From Candidatus Altarchaeales archaeon WOR_SM1_86-2 (GTDB lineage: Archaea > Altiarchaeota > Altiarchaeia > IMC4 > MCBC01), in NCBI GenBank assembly GCA_001723855.1, contig MCBC01000065.1, forward strand, positions 1 through 23,320: a DNA stretch of 23,320 nt. The letters are read 5' to 3'. Within the stretch, counting starts at the first letter, position 1; each line of letters opens with the position of its first letter. Below the pieces are notes generated by a model. It was not told the DNA's origin. It searched no databases and was given only the letters and a program-made list of their open reading frames with translations. Below, piece by piece: positions 5,969 through 13,210 of the stretch. The position numbers were made by a program, and so were the translations under genes.

Positions 5969-7726
5969 ATGGCAAAATATAGATGCACGGTATGTAATTA
6001 TATCTATGATGAGGAGAAGGAAGGAAAGAGATTCACAGAGCTGCCGGAGGATTGGAGATGTCCTGTTTGCAATGCTCCTGAAAGCGCGTTTGTGCTATTA
6101 ACGGAAAAAACAAAAGAAAAGAAGAAAGAAGAAACAACCGTCTCCGATATTCTGGCGGAGCAGATGGCAGAATGGGGCGTAAAATATGTTTTCGGAATAC
6201 CCGGGACATCTTCATTAGGGGTTGTGGAGGCTGTAAGAAAAAACGATAAATTAAAATATATTCAGGTCAGGCATGAGCAGACAGCGGCATTTATGGCATC
6301 TGCTTACGGGAAACTCACGGGAAACATTGCCGCATGTCTGACTGTGGCGGGACCCGGGGCAACCAACCTTGCAACCGGCTTATATGATGCCAAATTGGAC
6401 CATTCCCCTGTTCTGGCTCTAACGGGACTTGTGAAGAGGCAGTTAATCGGGCCCGGATCATTCCAGGAAATTGACCAGCACTCTTTTTTTGAACCAATAT
6501 GCGTGTTCAATAAAGTATTGATGTCAGAGGATCAGACAACAACTCTCATAACGCTTGCTATTAAACATGCGCTGGTTGAGAGGGGGGTTTCCCACATAAG
6601 CATTCCCAATGACGTCCAGAAACTGCCTTATAATACGAAAATAATCCCGATGGAGGGGAGAATACCAAACCGGGCTGTTTCGCAGTGTGGAAATCTTGTA
6701 AGAAAAGCGGCGGAAGTTATTGACCGATCAAGAATGCCGGTAATAATTTCCGGGTTTGGTGCGTTGGACCAGGGTGATAAATTACTGGAGTTTGCAGAAA
6801 AAATTTCCGCGCCCATTGTCACAACATTCAGGGGGAAGGGAGTTGTTGATGAAGACAGCGAACTTTATGTCGGAAGCCATGGAACGATCGGATCAACGGC
6901 TGCCTCCGAATTAGTGAGAAAATCCGATTTACTGATTGTAATCGGTTCTTCATTCTCGGATATGACCCAGATTCCGGAAAAGAAAATGATACAAATTGAT
7001 ATCGATCCGATGATGATAGCGAAAAAATACGGGGTCGAGGTTGGTCTGTGGGGTAATAGTTCTGAACTGCTGCCCGGACTTATTGATCTAGTTAAAGAAA
7101 AAAATAATGAAAAATATTTGGCGGAAATAAGGAAATTAAAAAAAGAATGGATTGAACTGCTGGAAAAGGAAACCGATCCGTCAAGGAAACCAATAAGACC
7201 CCAGCATATAATCAAGGTGCTGGGCGATAAATTGAGCGCTGATGCGGTAATATCCCTAGATATCGGGGAAAACGGCTGGTGGTTTGGAAGAAATTTCTTT
7301 ATGAAAAAAACACAAAAATTTGTAATGTCCGGTTATCTGGCTTCAATGGGCGCGGGACTTCCGGGGGCAATGGCAGCGCAGATTGCTTATCCTGACAGGC
7401 AGGTTGCGTGTATCACAGGCGACGGGGGTTTTTCAATGGTCATGGAAGATTTCCTCACGGTTGTGAAATATAAACTGCCTGTTAAGGTCTTTTTATTCAA
7501 CAACAAGCAGCTTGGTATGATCATGCAGGAGCAGAAAGTTGAGGGTTACCCAAACTGGCAGACAGACCTTTATAACTGTAATTTTGCAGAATACGCCGAG
7601 AATTGCGGCGGCATTGGTATCAGGGTCACGGAACCGGAAGATCTGGAGGAGGGGGTTGAAAAAGCACTGTCGCTGGATAAGCCGGTTATTGTTGATATTG
7701 ATACGGATCCGAGGAGATTTTTATGA
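5969..7726 (+). CDS. Rubredoxin fused to pyruvate-oxidase/acetolactate-synthase-like TPP enzyme
   Basis: 585 residues. Residues 1-44 are a rubredoxin (CTVCNYIYD at 6-14, then DWRCPVCNAPESAF, Cys 31/34). A Lys/Glu linker follows, then a complete three-domain thiamine-diphosphate enzyme: Pyr domain with FGIPGTSSLG and catalytic Glu103 in VRHEQTAAFMASAYG; central domain with SGFGALDQG and DLLIVIGSSFSD; PP domain with the TPP/Mg motif GDGGFSMVMEDF...FLFNN (about 484-512). Pyruvate oxidases of this family oxidatively decarboxylate pyruvate using FAD in the central domain. A fused rubredoxin would be a ready one-electron acceptor (inference). The substrate is not proven: acetolactate-synthase or other 2-oxoacid chemistry is possible. 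It is the largest gene of the oxygen-stress island and co-oriented with it. Confidence 0.88.
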   Translation: MAKYRCTVCNYIYDEEKEGKRFTELPEDWRCPVCNAPESAFVLLTEKTKEKKKEETTVSDILAEQMAEWGVKYVFGIPGTSSLGVVEAVRKNDKLKYIQVRHEQTAAFMASAYGKLTGNIAACLTVAGPGATNLATGLYDAKLDHSPVLALTGLVKRQLIGPGSFQEIDQHSFFEPICVFNKVLMSEDQTTTLITLAIKHALVERGVSHISIPNDVQKLPYNTKIIPMEGRIPNRAVSQCGNLVRKAAEVIDRSRMPVIISGFGALDQGDKLLEFAEKISAPIVTTFRGKGVVDEDSELYVGSHGTIGSTAASELVRKSDLLIVIGSSFSDMTQIPEKKMIQIDIDPMMIAKKYGVEVGLWGNSSELLPGLIDLVKEKNNEKYLAEIRKLKKEWIELLEKETDPSRKPIRPQHIIKVLGDKLSADAVISLDIGENGWWFGRNFFMKKTQKFVMSGYLASMGAGLPGAMAAQIAYPDRQVACITGDGGFSMVMEDFLTVVKYKLPVKVFLFNNKQLGMIMQEQKVEGYPNWQTDLYNCNFAEYAENCGGIGIRVTEPEDLEEGVEKALSLDKPVIVDIDTDPRRFL

Positions 7727-7757
7727 TATGTATCGGGTAAGCGCAATTAAAAATGCA

Positions 7758-7775
7758 AGTATTTATATACCAAAT
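7758..7775 (+). promoter_or_regulatory. TATA-like promoter of the HExxH gene
   Basis: AAGTATTTATATACC lies about 45-60 bases upstream of ATG 7818 in a 91-base AT-rich gap after the TPP enzyme gene. No ribosome site precedes the ATG; GGAGG occurs only just inside the coding region. Confidence 0.4.
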
Positions 7776-7817
7776 ACTAATAATTAATTAACTATTAAAA
7801 ATATATTAAAAATTAGA

Positions 7818-8309
7818 ATGGAGGACAAAATAGTTAAGAAAGACCTCATAAACACATTCGAGTCTGTAAAAGAGGTTGTGAGGAAGATTGAAGGCAGGTC
7901 AAGGGCGGGCTTAATGCTGGGTCTCCAGGAGCTGGGAGCTTACATGAACGGATTCGTAGGTGCATATTACCCCGTAGAGTCGAACATCATCGTGATGAAT
8001 AAAACTATCCTTCGCAGAATTAACGAGACAAACCCGGAGTTGCTTAAACCTTACTCCTTCCATATACTCCTTCATGAGTACATACACTCCCTCGGAGTTG
8101 TTGATGAATATGCGGCAAAACAAAAAACCTATGAAATCAGCAGAAAATATTTTGGGGAAGATCATTTAGTTACTGAATTTTCAAAGGATATGAGAAAGTT
8201 CCTTCCATACCTGGTTTATCCAATTTACGGCTGGATGCCTGAAAAACAGACACCAATTGAGTTAGTAAAAGGTTTTGACAGGTCAAGCACCCGGGGTTAT
8301 ATCGCATAA
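7818..8309 (+). CDS. Small putative zinc metallopeptidase-like protein (HExxH)
   Basis: 163 residues, no signal peptide or membrane segment. The central helix has ILLHEYIHSLGVVDEY: HExxH at 86-90 with an acidic pair six and seven residues later that could give a third ligand, as in compact zincins. The N-terminal half (SRAGLMLGLQELGAYMNGFVGAYY) is unlike peptidase domains I know. The protein may be a peptidase, or a metal-binding protein using the motif structurally. It stands alone between the redox island and the metal operon, with its own TATA-like box and a terminator-like hairpin after it. Confidence 0.6.
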   Translation: MEDKIVKKDLINTFESVKEVVRKIEGRSRAGLMLGLQELGAYMNGFVGAYYPVESNIIVMNKTILRRINETNPELLKPYSFHILLHEYIHSLGVVDEYAAKQKTYEISRKYFGEDHLVTEFSKDMRKFLPYLVYPIYGWMPEKQTPIELVKGFDRSSTRGYIA

Positions 8310-8310
8310 T

Positions 8311-8331
8311 AAAAATTATTTAAATTTTTAT
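8311..8331 (+). terminator. Hairpin/T-rich terminator after the HExxH gene
   Basis: AAAAATT (8311-8317) and AATTTTT (8323-8329) form a 7-bp A/T stem with loop ATTTA, one base after the stop codon. It may terminate transcription from either side. It also abuts the minus-strand fragment ending at 8328. Confidence 0.4.
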
Positions 8332-8411
8332 TGAACATCTTTTGCTTTGCGAAAAACTTTCAGCGCGTGTTCGATCACGTCAATCGTAACCCTGACTCTT
8401 TCACTCACGTA
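8328..8411 (-). pseudogene. Fragment related to the protein tail at 1-153
   Basis: On the minus strand this stretch reads YVSERVRVT, IDVIEHALKVF, RKAKDVQ and a stop (TTA on plus at 8328-8330). It matches the YVSERV...VEHSLRVF...KAKDA part of the plus-strand tail at the window start, but ends before its basic C-terminus. Upstream of YVSERV the similarity stops abruptly. It is a relic of a multicopy, probably mobile, gene; family not recognised. Confidence 0.55.
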
Positions 8412-8520
8412 TGATAAAATGGAGTTTTGCTGCATTTATCCGGACTGTTCGGGAATTTCTTTTATAATTTATTACCCTAATAATAAATATTATTTTGTAA
8501 AATATTATAATATAACCATC
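8412..8520. other. Gene-less AT-rich stretch
   Basis: Together with its flanks this is part of the roughly 410-base gap between 8310 and 8723. Short open frames here are low-complexity and not convincing. The rest of the gap holds the terminator, the multicopy-gene relic and promoter copy B. Confidence 0.5.
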
Positions 8521-8723
8521 TTTGAAACAGAAAAGAAATTCCGATTTTTTCTCAAAATCACTGAAAATCTTTTTTGAACCGGAAGGGTAAATCAAATCAG
8601 TGTGAATATATTTTTATTTTAGTATCGTAATAAATATTAATGTGATGAAATCAAAATAAACACCTCTTGAACCCGGGAATAAGGCTGCAATTTGTCAGGC
8701 TCAACCCGGTATTAATTTAAAAA
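8521..8723 (+). promoter_or_regulatory. Duplicated promoter/leader element, copy B
   Basis: Second copy of the element at 1942-2146. The core 8561-8690 aligns without gaps to 1983-2112, and the TATA-like GAATATATTTTTATTTTAG (8604-8622) is identical. The core ends 33 bases before ATG 8724, nearly the same spacing as in copy A. It should drive the SHOCT-YHS-CDF-CopA operon. Confidence 0.7.
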
Positions 8724-9065
8724 ATGAGGCCACACATGATATTATTTCTGGTCGGTATGCTTATATTGAACTCCTCGACCGTAACGTGCGACGGAGATGA
8801 TGAATGTTGCGGGGGCATGATGGACGATTGGGGGCACATGATGCAGGGGTATGATTCCGGGATGGGTTTCGCCTGGTTTCTGCTGATGACTATTTTCTGG
8901 CTTGCTGTAATCTTTGTCATAGGCTACGTAATATACATGCTTCTGAAAAATGCAAATATCATTGGAGGGGGAGGTGAATCTGCACTGGACATTCTGAAAA
9001 AAAGGTATGCCAAGGGAGAAATAACAAATGAGCAGTTCGAGGAGATGAAGAAAGGCATTTTATGA
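8724..9065 (+). CDS. SHOCT-domain membrane protein with Met/His/Cys-rich metal-binding loop
   Basis: 113 residues. A hydrophobic N-terminal segment (about 4-16) may be a signal sequence. It is followed by an extracytoplasmic loop crowded with potential copper ligands (DDECCGGMMDDWGHMMQGY), one strong transmembrane helix (about 50-75), and a C-terminal SHOCT motif (ALDILKKRYAKGEITNEQF). SHOCT motifs are short helical hairpins at the C-termini of many small membrane proteins. The Met-rich loop and the downstream CDF and copper-type ATPase point to metal sensing or chelation at the cell surface (inference). First gene of the operon; the YHS gene starts four bases after its stop. Confidence 0.75.
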   Translation: MRPHMILFLVGMLILNSSTVTCDGDDECCGGMMDDWGHMMQGYDSGMGFAWFLLMTIFWLAVIFVIGYVIYMLLKNANIIGGGGESALDILKKRYAKGEITNEQFEEMKKGIL

Positions 9066-9069
9066 AATC

Positions 9070-9216
9070 ATGGCAACAGACCCCATTTGCGGCATGAAGG
9101 TAAATGAGAAGGAAGCGGAAAAGAATGGACTCGCGGTAGAAAAAGATGGGAAAAAAATTTACTTCTGCAGCCGGCACTGCAGGGATGAGTTTTCAGGAAA
9201 AAAAGAAACCATCTAA
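9070..9216 (+). CDS. Stand-alone YHS-domain metal-binding protein
   Basis: 48 residues forming one YHS domain: DPICGMKVNEKEA, then [13 protein letters not shown]. The DPxCGM and YFCSxxC cysteines are the presumed copper-binding residues. It closely resembles the first 47 residues of the P1B ATPase encoded at 10068 (34 of 47 identical by my count). It is probably a cytoplasmic metallochaperone-like donor to a transporter of the same operon. It overlaps no gene and starts four bases after the SHOCT gene; CDF starts four bases after its stop. Confidence 0.85.
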   Translation: MATDPICGMKVNEKEAEKNGLAVEKDGKKIYFCSRHCRDEFSGKKETI

Positions 9217-9220
9217 GAAT

Positions 9221-10105
9221 ATGAAAAATAATGTTGAGAAATCGTTGAAGATTGCCATCGTACTGACTTCCGTATTCTTTGTTGTGGAGGTTATAGGAGG
9301 GTTAATCTCCGGCTCGCTGGCTTTACTGGGCGATGCAGGGCACATGTTCAGGGATGTATTTGCCCTGTTCATTTCGTTAAGTGCCGTAAATACCGCAAAA
9401 AAGTTACCTACAAAAACAAAAACATTTGGTTACCACAGGGTGGAAATTTTCGCCTCATTCGTGAACGGAATTTTACTTATAGGGATAAGCGGGTGGATTT
9501 TCTGGGAAGCGTGGCATAGGTTTTTTACGCCAAATCCGATTGAAAGCCCGATCATGTTCATTGTTGCATTTATAGGTCTGGCGGTAAATCTGTATGTTGC
9601 TTTCAAACTGCATGGAAGCCGCGATCTGAATGTCAAGGGCGCGTTTATGCATGTTGTTACAGATACGCTTTCCTCGGCGGCGGTTGTTTTCGCCTCGATA
9701 TGGATTTTTTTCACAGGTCAAATCATCGTTGATCCGATACTGGGCATGGCAATAGGGGTATTCATTTTATTTTCTGCATTCATAATAATGAGGAACTCCG
9801 TTCACATACTTTTGGAATTTACACCAAAGGATATAGATTTTGATGATGTCATCAGGGACATTGAAAAGGTTAAGGGCGTGCAGGGAGTCCACAATGTACA
9901 TTTATGGAGTTTATGCTCAAATATAAATGTCATAGATGCGCACATATTTACCACAGAGCCTGATATGGGGGAAATAGAGAAAATGAAAAAGGAAATCAAG
10001 AAAAATTTAAAAAGATATAACATAAAGCACGCGACCCTTGAATTTGAATGCGATGAATGTATGAAAAATGGCAAAAGATCCGATTTGCGGCATGGATGTG
10101 AATGA
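9221..10105 (+). CDS. Cation diffusion facilitator (CDF) metal exporter
   Basis: 294 residues from ATG 9221; the frame is open back to 9146, but that part overlaps the YHS gene. Six transmembrane helices are expected. Helix two carries [12 protein letters not shown] and helix five [10 protein letters not shown], the His/Asp positions of the CDF transport site. The cytoplasmic C-terminal domain has [12 protein letters not shown] and ends in a Cys/His-bearing tail ([10 protein letters not shown]...HGCE), a possible extra metal site. CDF proteins export Zn, Co, Fe or Mn by proton antiport; the H-D pattern fits zinc-type but does not settle the ion. Its last 38 bases overlap the P1B ATPase gene. 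Confidence 0.92.
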   Translation: MKNNVEKSLKIAIVLTSVFFVVEVIGGLISGSLALLGDAGHMFRDVFALFISLSAVNTAKKLPTKTKTFGYHRVEIFASFVNGILLIGISGWIFWEAWHRFFTPNPIESPIMFIVAFIGLAVNLYVAFKLHGSRDLNVKGAFMHVVTDTLSSAAVVFASIWIFFTGQIIVDPILGMAIGVFILFSAFIIMRNSVHILLEFTPKDIDFDDVIRDIEKVKGVQGVHNVHLWSLCSNINVIDAHIFTTEPDMGEIEKMKKEIKKNLKRYNIKHATLEFECDECMKNGKRSDLRHGCE

Positions 10106-12701
10106 AAAGGAAGCAAAGAAGAAAGGGCTTACGGCAGAGAAGAACGGAAAAACCTTTTACTTCTGCAGCAGGCACTGCAGGGATGAGTTCCCGGGAGAAA
10201 AGAAACCGGTTAAAAAACCGGAAGAAGAAAAAGAAACGGAGAAGATAACCCTGGGCATAACCGGCATGCACTGCGCTTCATGCGTTCTTTCCATAGAGAA
10301 TGCATTAAAGAGCCTGGATGGGGTCTATGACGTCGGGGTTAATTTTGCTTCTGAAAAAGCCCGTATCGAATATGATCCGGCAAAGATTTCAAGAGAAAAA
10401 CTTGAGGGCATAATAGAGAAAACAGGATATAATGTTGTGAAGGCGGAGGAAAAAGGTGTAATCACGCTTGATTTAAAGGTCATCGGGATGGACAACCCAC
10501 ACTGCGTGGGAACGGTTAATTCAGCTTTAAATCAATTGAACGGAATCGTGTCAAAGGAATTGTATGTAACGGAGAAGGCGAGAATAAAATATAATCCCGA
10601 TTTAATCGATCCTGATTCCATAAAGAAAGCAATAGAGGAAGCGGGTTATAAGCCCATTGAAGAGCCGACCGCTGATATGGAAAAGGAGGTAAGGGAGAAA
10701 GAAATAAAAAATTTAAAATTAAGATTTACGATCGCTGCCGTCTTCGCGGTACCGCTTTTTTATTTTGCCATGGCGCCGCACATCGGCTTTCCGATTCCTT
10801 TGTTTGCAGTAGAAAACGCTGCAGTCATCCAGTTTATTCTGACAACGCCGATCATAATTGCAGGCTCCGTGTTTTACACACGGGGGATCATAGCGGTTAT
10901 AAAAACAAAAACCGCCAACATGGACACCCTGGTTGCGGTTGGCACGGGATCCGCATATCTATACAGTTTAGCGGTTTCGATTCTTATATGGACAGGGAAC
11001 CCAGATTATGGAATAGATAATCTTTACTATGAAGTTGCAGGGCTTCTTATTGCCTTTATTTTACTCGGCAAGATGCTTGAGGCAGTTGCTAAAGGAAAAA
11101 CCTCCGAAGCCATAAAGAAGTTGATGAAGCTTCAACCTAAAACCGCGGCTGTTGTGAGGGACAATGAAGAGGTTACCATTCCCATGGACAATGTTTTGGC
11201 AGGAGATATTGTGATAGTAAAGCCCGGTGAAAAAATCCCCGTGGACGGCATAATTATCGAGGGGCATTCAAGCGTTGACGAGTCCATGGTCACGGGGGAG
11301 AGCATCCCCGTCGAGAAATCAAAAGGCAGCGAGGTTATAGGGGCCACATTAAACAGGACGGGCTCGTTTAAGTTTAAAGCAACAAGGGTTGGAAAAGATA
11401 CGGCATTGGCGCAGATTATAAGGCTGGTTGAGGACGCACAGGGGAGTAAAGCACCTATCGAAAAACTTGCAGACAGAATTTCAGCATATTTTGTGCCTGC
11501 AGTTATCGGAATTGCATTAACGGCATTTACCGTGTGGTATCTGCTCGGCATGGGTTTTGTGTTTGCACTGACTGTATTTATTACCGTCCTTATCATTTCA
11601 TGTCCGTGCGCTCTTGGGCTTGCAACCCCGACAGCTGTAATGGTTGGAACGGGACTTGGAGCGGAAAACGGGATATTGATTAAAAGTGCCGAAACCCTGC
11701 AGATCGCCCATAAAATCGATACTGTCGTTTTTGACAAAACAGGGACGCTGACAAAAGGCAAACCGGAGGTTGTTGACATCATTTCCGTTTCTGACTCAAA
11801 TGAAAAAGAAATTCTGGAATATGCGGCAATTGCGGAAAAGCGGTCGGAGCATCCCCTGGGAGATGCGATAATCAAGGGGGCAAAAAAGGAAGAAATTGAA
11901 ATCCCGGACGCCGATTCATTTAATTCCGTTACAGGGAAGGGTGTCGAGGCGGAATATAACGGCATGAAAATCCTGCTCGGCAGCAGGAAATTGATGGAGG
12001 ATAAAAAAGTAAATTTAGATAAAATCGAAGATGCGCTTCAAAAACTTGAAGGGGAAGGAAAGACCGCGATGATCGTCGGGCTGGATAAAAAAATTATCGG
12101 CGTTATCGGGGTCATGGATACATTAAAGGAAAATTCAAAAGAAGCGGTAAACGCGCTCCGCAAAATGGGCAAAGAGGTTATTATGATCACGGGCGACAAT
12201 GAAAGAACGGGGAGGGCAATCGCAAAGCAGCTCGGAATCGAAAGAGTATTGGCGGAGGTTCTTCCTGAAGACAAAGCACGGGAGATAAAAAAACTTCAGG
12301 ACGGGGGTAGAAAGGTAGCCATGGTCGGGGACGGGATAAACGACGCCCCCGCACTTGCACAGGCTGATATCGGAATCGCCGTCGGCTCGGGAACGGATGT
12401 TGCAATCGAGTCCGGAGACATTGTTTTAATAAAAGAGGATCTTGGAGACGTTGTTTTGGCAGTGGATTTAAGCAGATACACGATGAACAAGATAAAACAG
12501 AATCTTTTCTGGGCATTTGTCTACAACAGCCTGGGTATCCCGATCGCAGCTGGAATTCTGTACCCGTTCACAGGATTTCTTTTAAACCCGATAATCGCCG
12601 GGGCTGCGATGGCTTTCAGTTCCGTTTCGGTTGTAAGCAATTCTCTTTTGATGAAAAGATATAAACCCCTGAAAGATAAAATCCAGGGAAGTCAGTATTG
12701 A
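10068..12701 (+). CDS. copA: P1B-type copper-translocating ATPase with N-terminal YHS and two HMA domains
   Basis: 877 residues. YHS domain (1-46: [15 protein letters not shown]), HMA domain 1 with GMHCASC (66-72), HMA domain 2 with the degenerate GMDNPHC (140-146), then eight transmembrane helices with the CPC ion motif at 512-514, actuator motif TGES, phosphorylation site DKTGT at Asp556, SEHPLG in the nucleotide domain, and [10 protein letters not shown] near 754. The CPC motif and MHCASC domain indicate Cu(I) export (P1B-1). It overlaps CDF by 38 bases, so translation is probably coupled. It ends converging on the cobA gene with a 10-base overlap on the opposite strand. Confidence 0.95.
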   Translation: MAKDPICGMDVNEKEAKKKGLTAEKNGKTFYFCSRHCRDEFPGEKKPVKKPEEEKETEKITLGITGMHCASCVLSIENALKSLDGVYDVGVNFASEKARIEYDPAKISREKLEGIIEKTGYNVVKAEEKGVITLDLKVIGMDNPHCVGTVNSALNQLNGIVSKELYVTEKARIKYNPDLIDPDSIKKAIEEAGYKPIEEPTADMEKEVREKEIKNLKLRFTIAAVFAVPLFYFAMAPHIGFPIPLFAVENAAVIQFILTTPIIIAGSVFYTRGIIAVIKTKTANMDTLVAVGTGSAYLYSLAVSILIWTGNPDYGIDNLYYEVAGLLIAFILLGKMLEAVAKGKTSEAIKKLMKLQPKTAAVVRDNEEVTIPMDNVLAGDIVIVKPGEKIPVDGIIIEGHSSVDESMVTGESIPVEKSKGSEVIGATLNRTGSFKFKATRVGKDTALAQIIRLVEDAQGSKAPIEKLADRISAYFVPAVIGIALTAFTVWYLLGMGFVFALTVFITVLIISCPCALGLATPTAVMVGTGLGAENGILIKSAETLQIAHKIDTVVFDKTGTLTKGKPEVVDIISVSDSNEKEILEYAAIAEKRSEHPLGDAIIKGAKKEEIEIPDADSFNSVTGKGVEAEYNGMKILLGSRKLMEDKKVNLDKIEDALQKLEGEGKTAMIVGLDKKIIGVIGVMDTLKENSKEAVNALRKMGKEVIMITGDNERTGRAIAKQLGIERVLAEVLPEDKAREIKKLQDGGRKVAMVGDGINDAPALAQADIGIAVGSGTDVAIESGDIVLIKEDLGDVVLAVDLSRYTMNKIKQNLFWAFVYNSLGIPIAAGILYPFTGFLLNPIIAGAAMAFSSVSVVSNSLLMKRYKPLKDKIQGSQY

Positions 12702-13210
12702 ATGCCCTTTGTCCTTATAAGCTTTTCCGGGTGTTTCACATACTTGATCTCATTTACAAAATCAGCCCTCTGTATGAATTCTTCTGGAGCATACCTGCCG
12801 GTCATGACAACATCTGTTTCCTCTGGAACTCCGTCAAGGAATTCTAAAACCTCTTTTTTACTCAGGAGGCTGCAGTGCACCGCCAGATTTATCTCATCCA
12901 GCACCCGCAGGTGAGGTTTCTTTTCCTTCAGGATTTTTCCGGCAAACCTCAGACCCTTTTCTGCAAGTTTCATGTCTCTCTCGTCCAGGTTTTTTAACCC
13001 GATCCAGCCCTCTCTGCCGAACTGGTAGATTTCGTAGTATGGTCCGAGTTTATCCCTGATCTTATATTCTCCCGTGTTCTTCCACCATTTCAGAAATTGA
13101 ATTACAGCGACTTTTCTTTTGTGTCCCACCGACCTTAAAGCGAGACCCAGGGCATTGGTGGTCTTACCGCCTCCGGTTCCTGTGTAAAGATATATCATAC
13201 CCATTTTCAT
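12692..13210 (-). CDS. cobA: Cob(I)alamin adenosyltransferase (CobA/BtuR type)
   Basis: 172 residues from ATG 13210. P-loop GTGGGKTT at 11-18, then [28 protein letters not shown] and [15 protein letters not shown], the conserved CobA/BtuR blocks. It transfers adenosyl from ATP to cob(I)alamin, making coenzyme B12. The start ATG shares its A with the TGA stop of the ribonucleotide reductase gene (TGATG), which couples translation. The frame is also open one GTG codon earlier. The pairing is logical because the reductase upstream needs adenosylcobalamin. The 3' end overlaps the end of copA. Confidence 0.95.
   Translation of the reverse strand: MKMGMIYLYTGTGGGKTTNALGLALRSVGHKRKVAVIQFLKWWKNTGEYKIRDKLGPYYEIYQFGREGWIGLKNLDERDMKLAEKGLRFAGKILKEKKPHLRVLDEINLAVHCSLLSKKEVLEFLDGVPEETDVVMTGRYAPEEFIQRADFVNEIKYVKHPEKLIRTKGIQY

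Noticed and set aside
8347..8577. 76-codon plus-strand frame
   Set aside because: Low-complexity AT-rich composition, antisense to the multicopy-gene relic and overlapping promoter copy B.
9146..9220. N-terminal extension of the CDF protein
   Set aside because: It overlaps the YHS gene in another frame. ATG 9221 is followed directly by a normal CDF start.
11132..11965. 277-codon minus-strand frame inside copA
   Set aside because: Shadow of the ATPase gene, rich in Ser/Pro/Thr as expected from antisense reading, with no recognisable domain.
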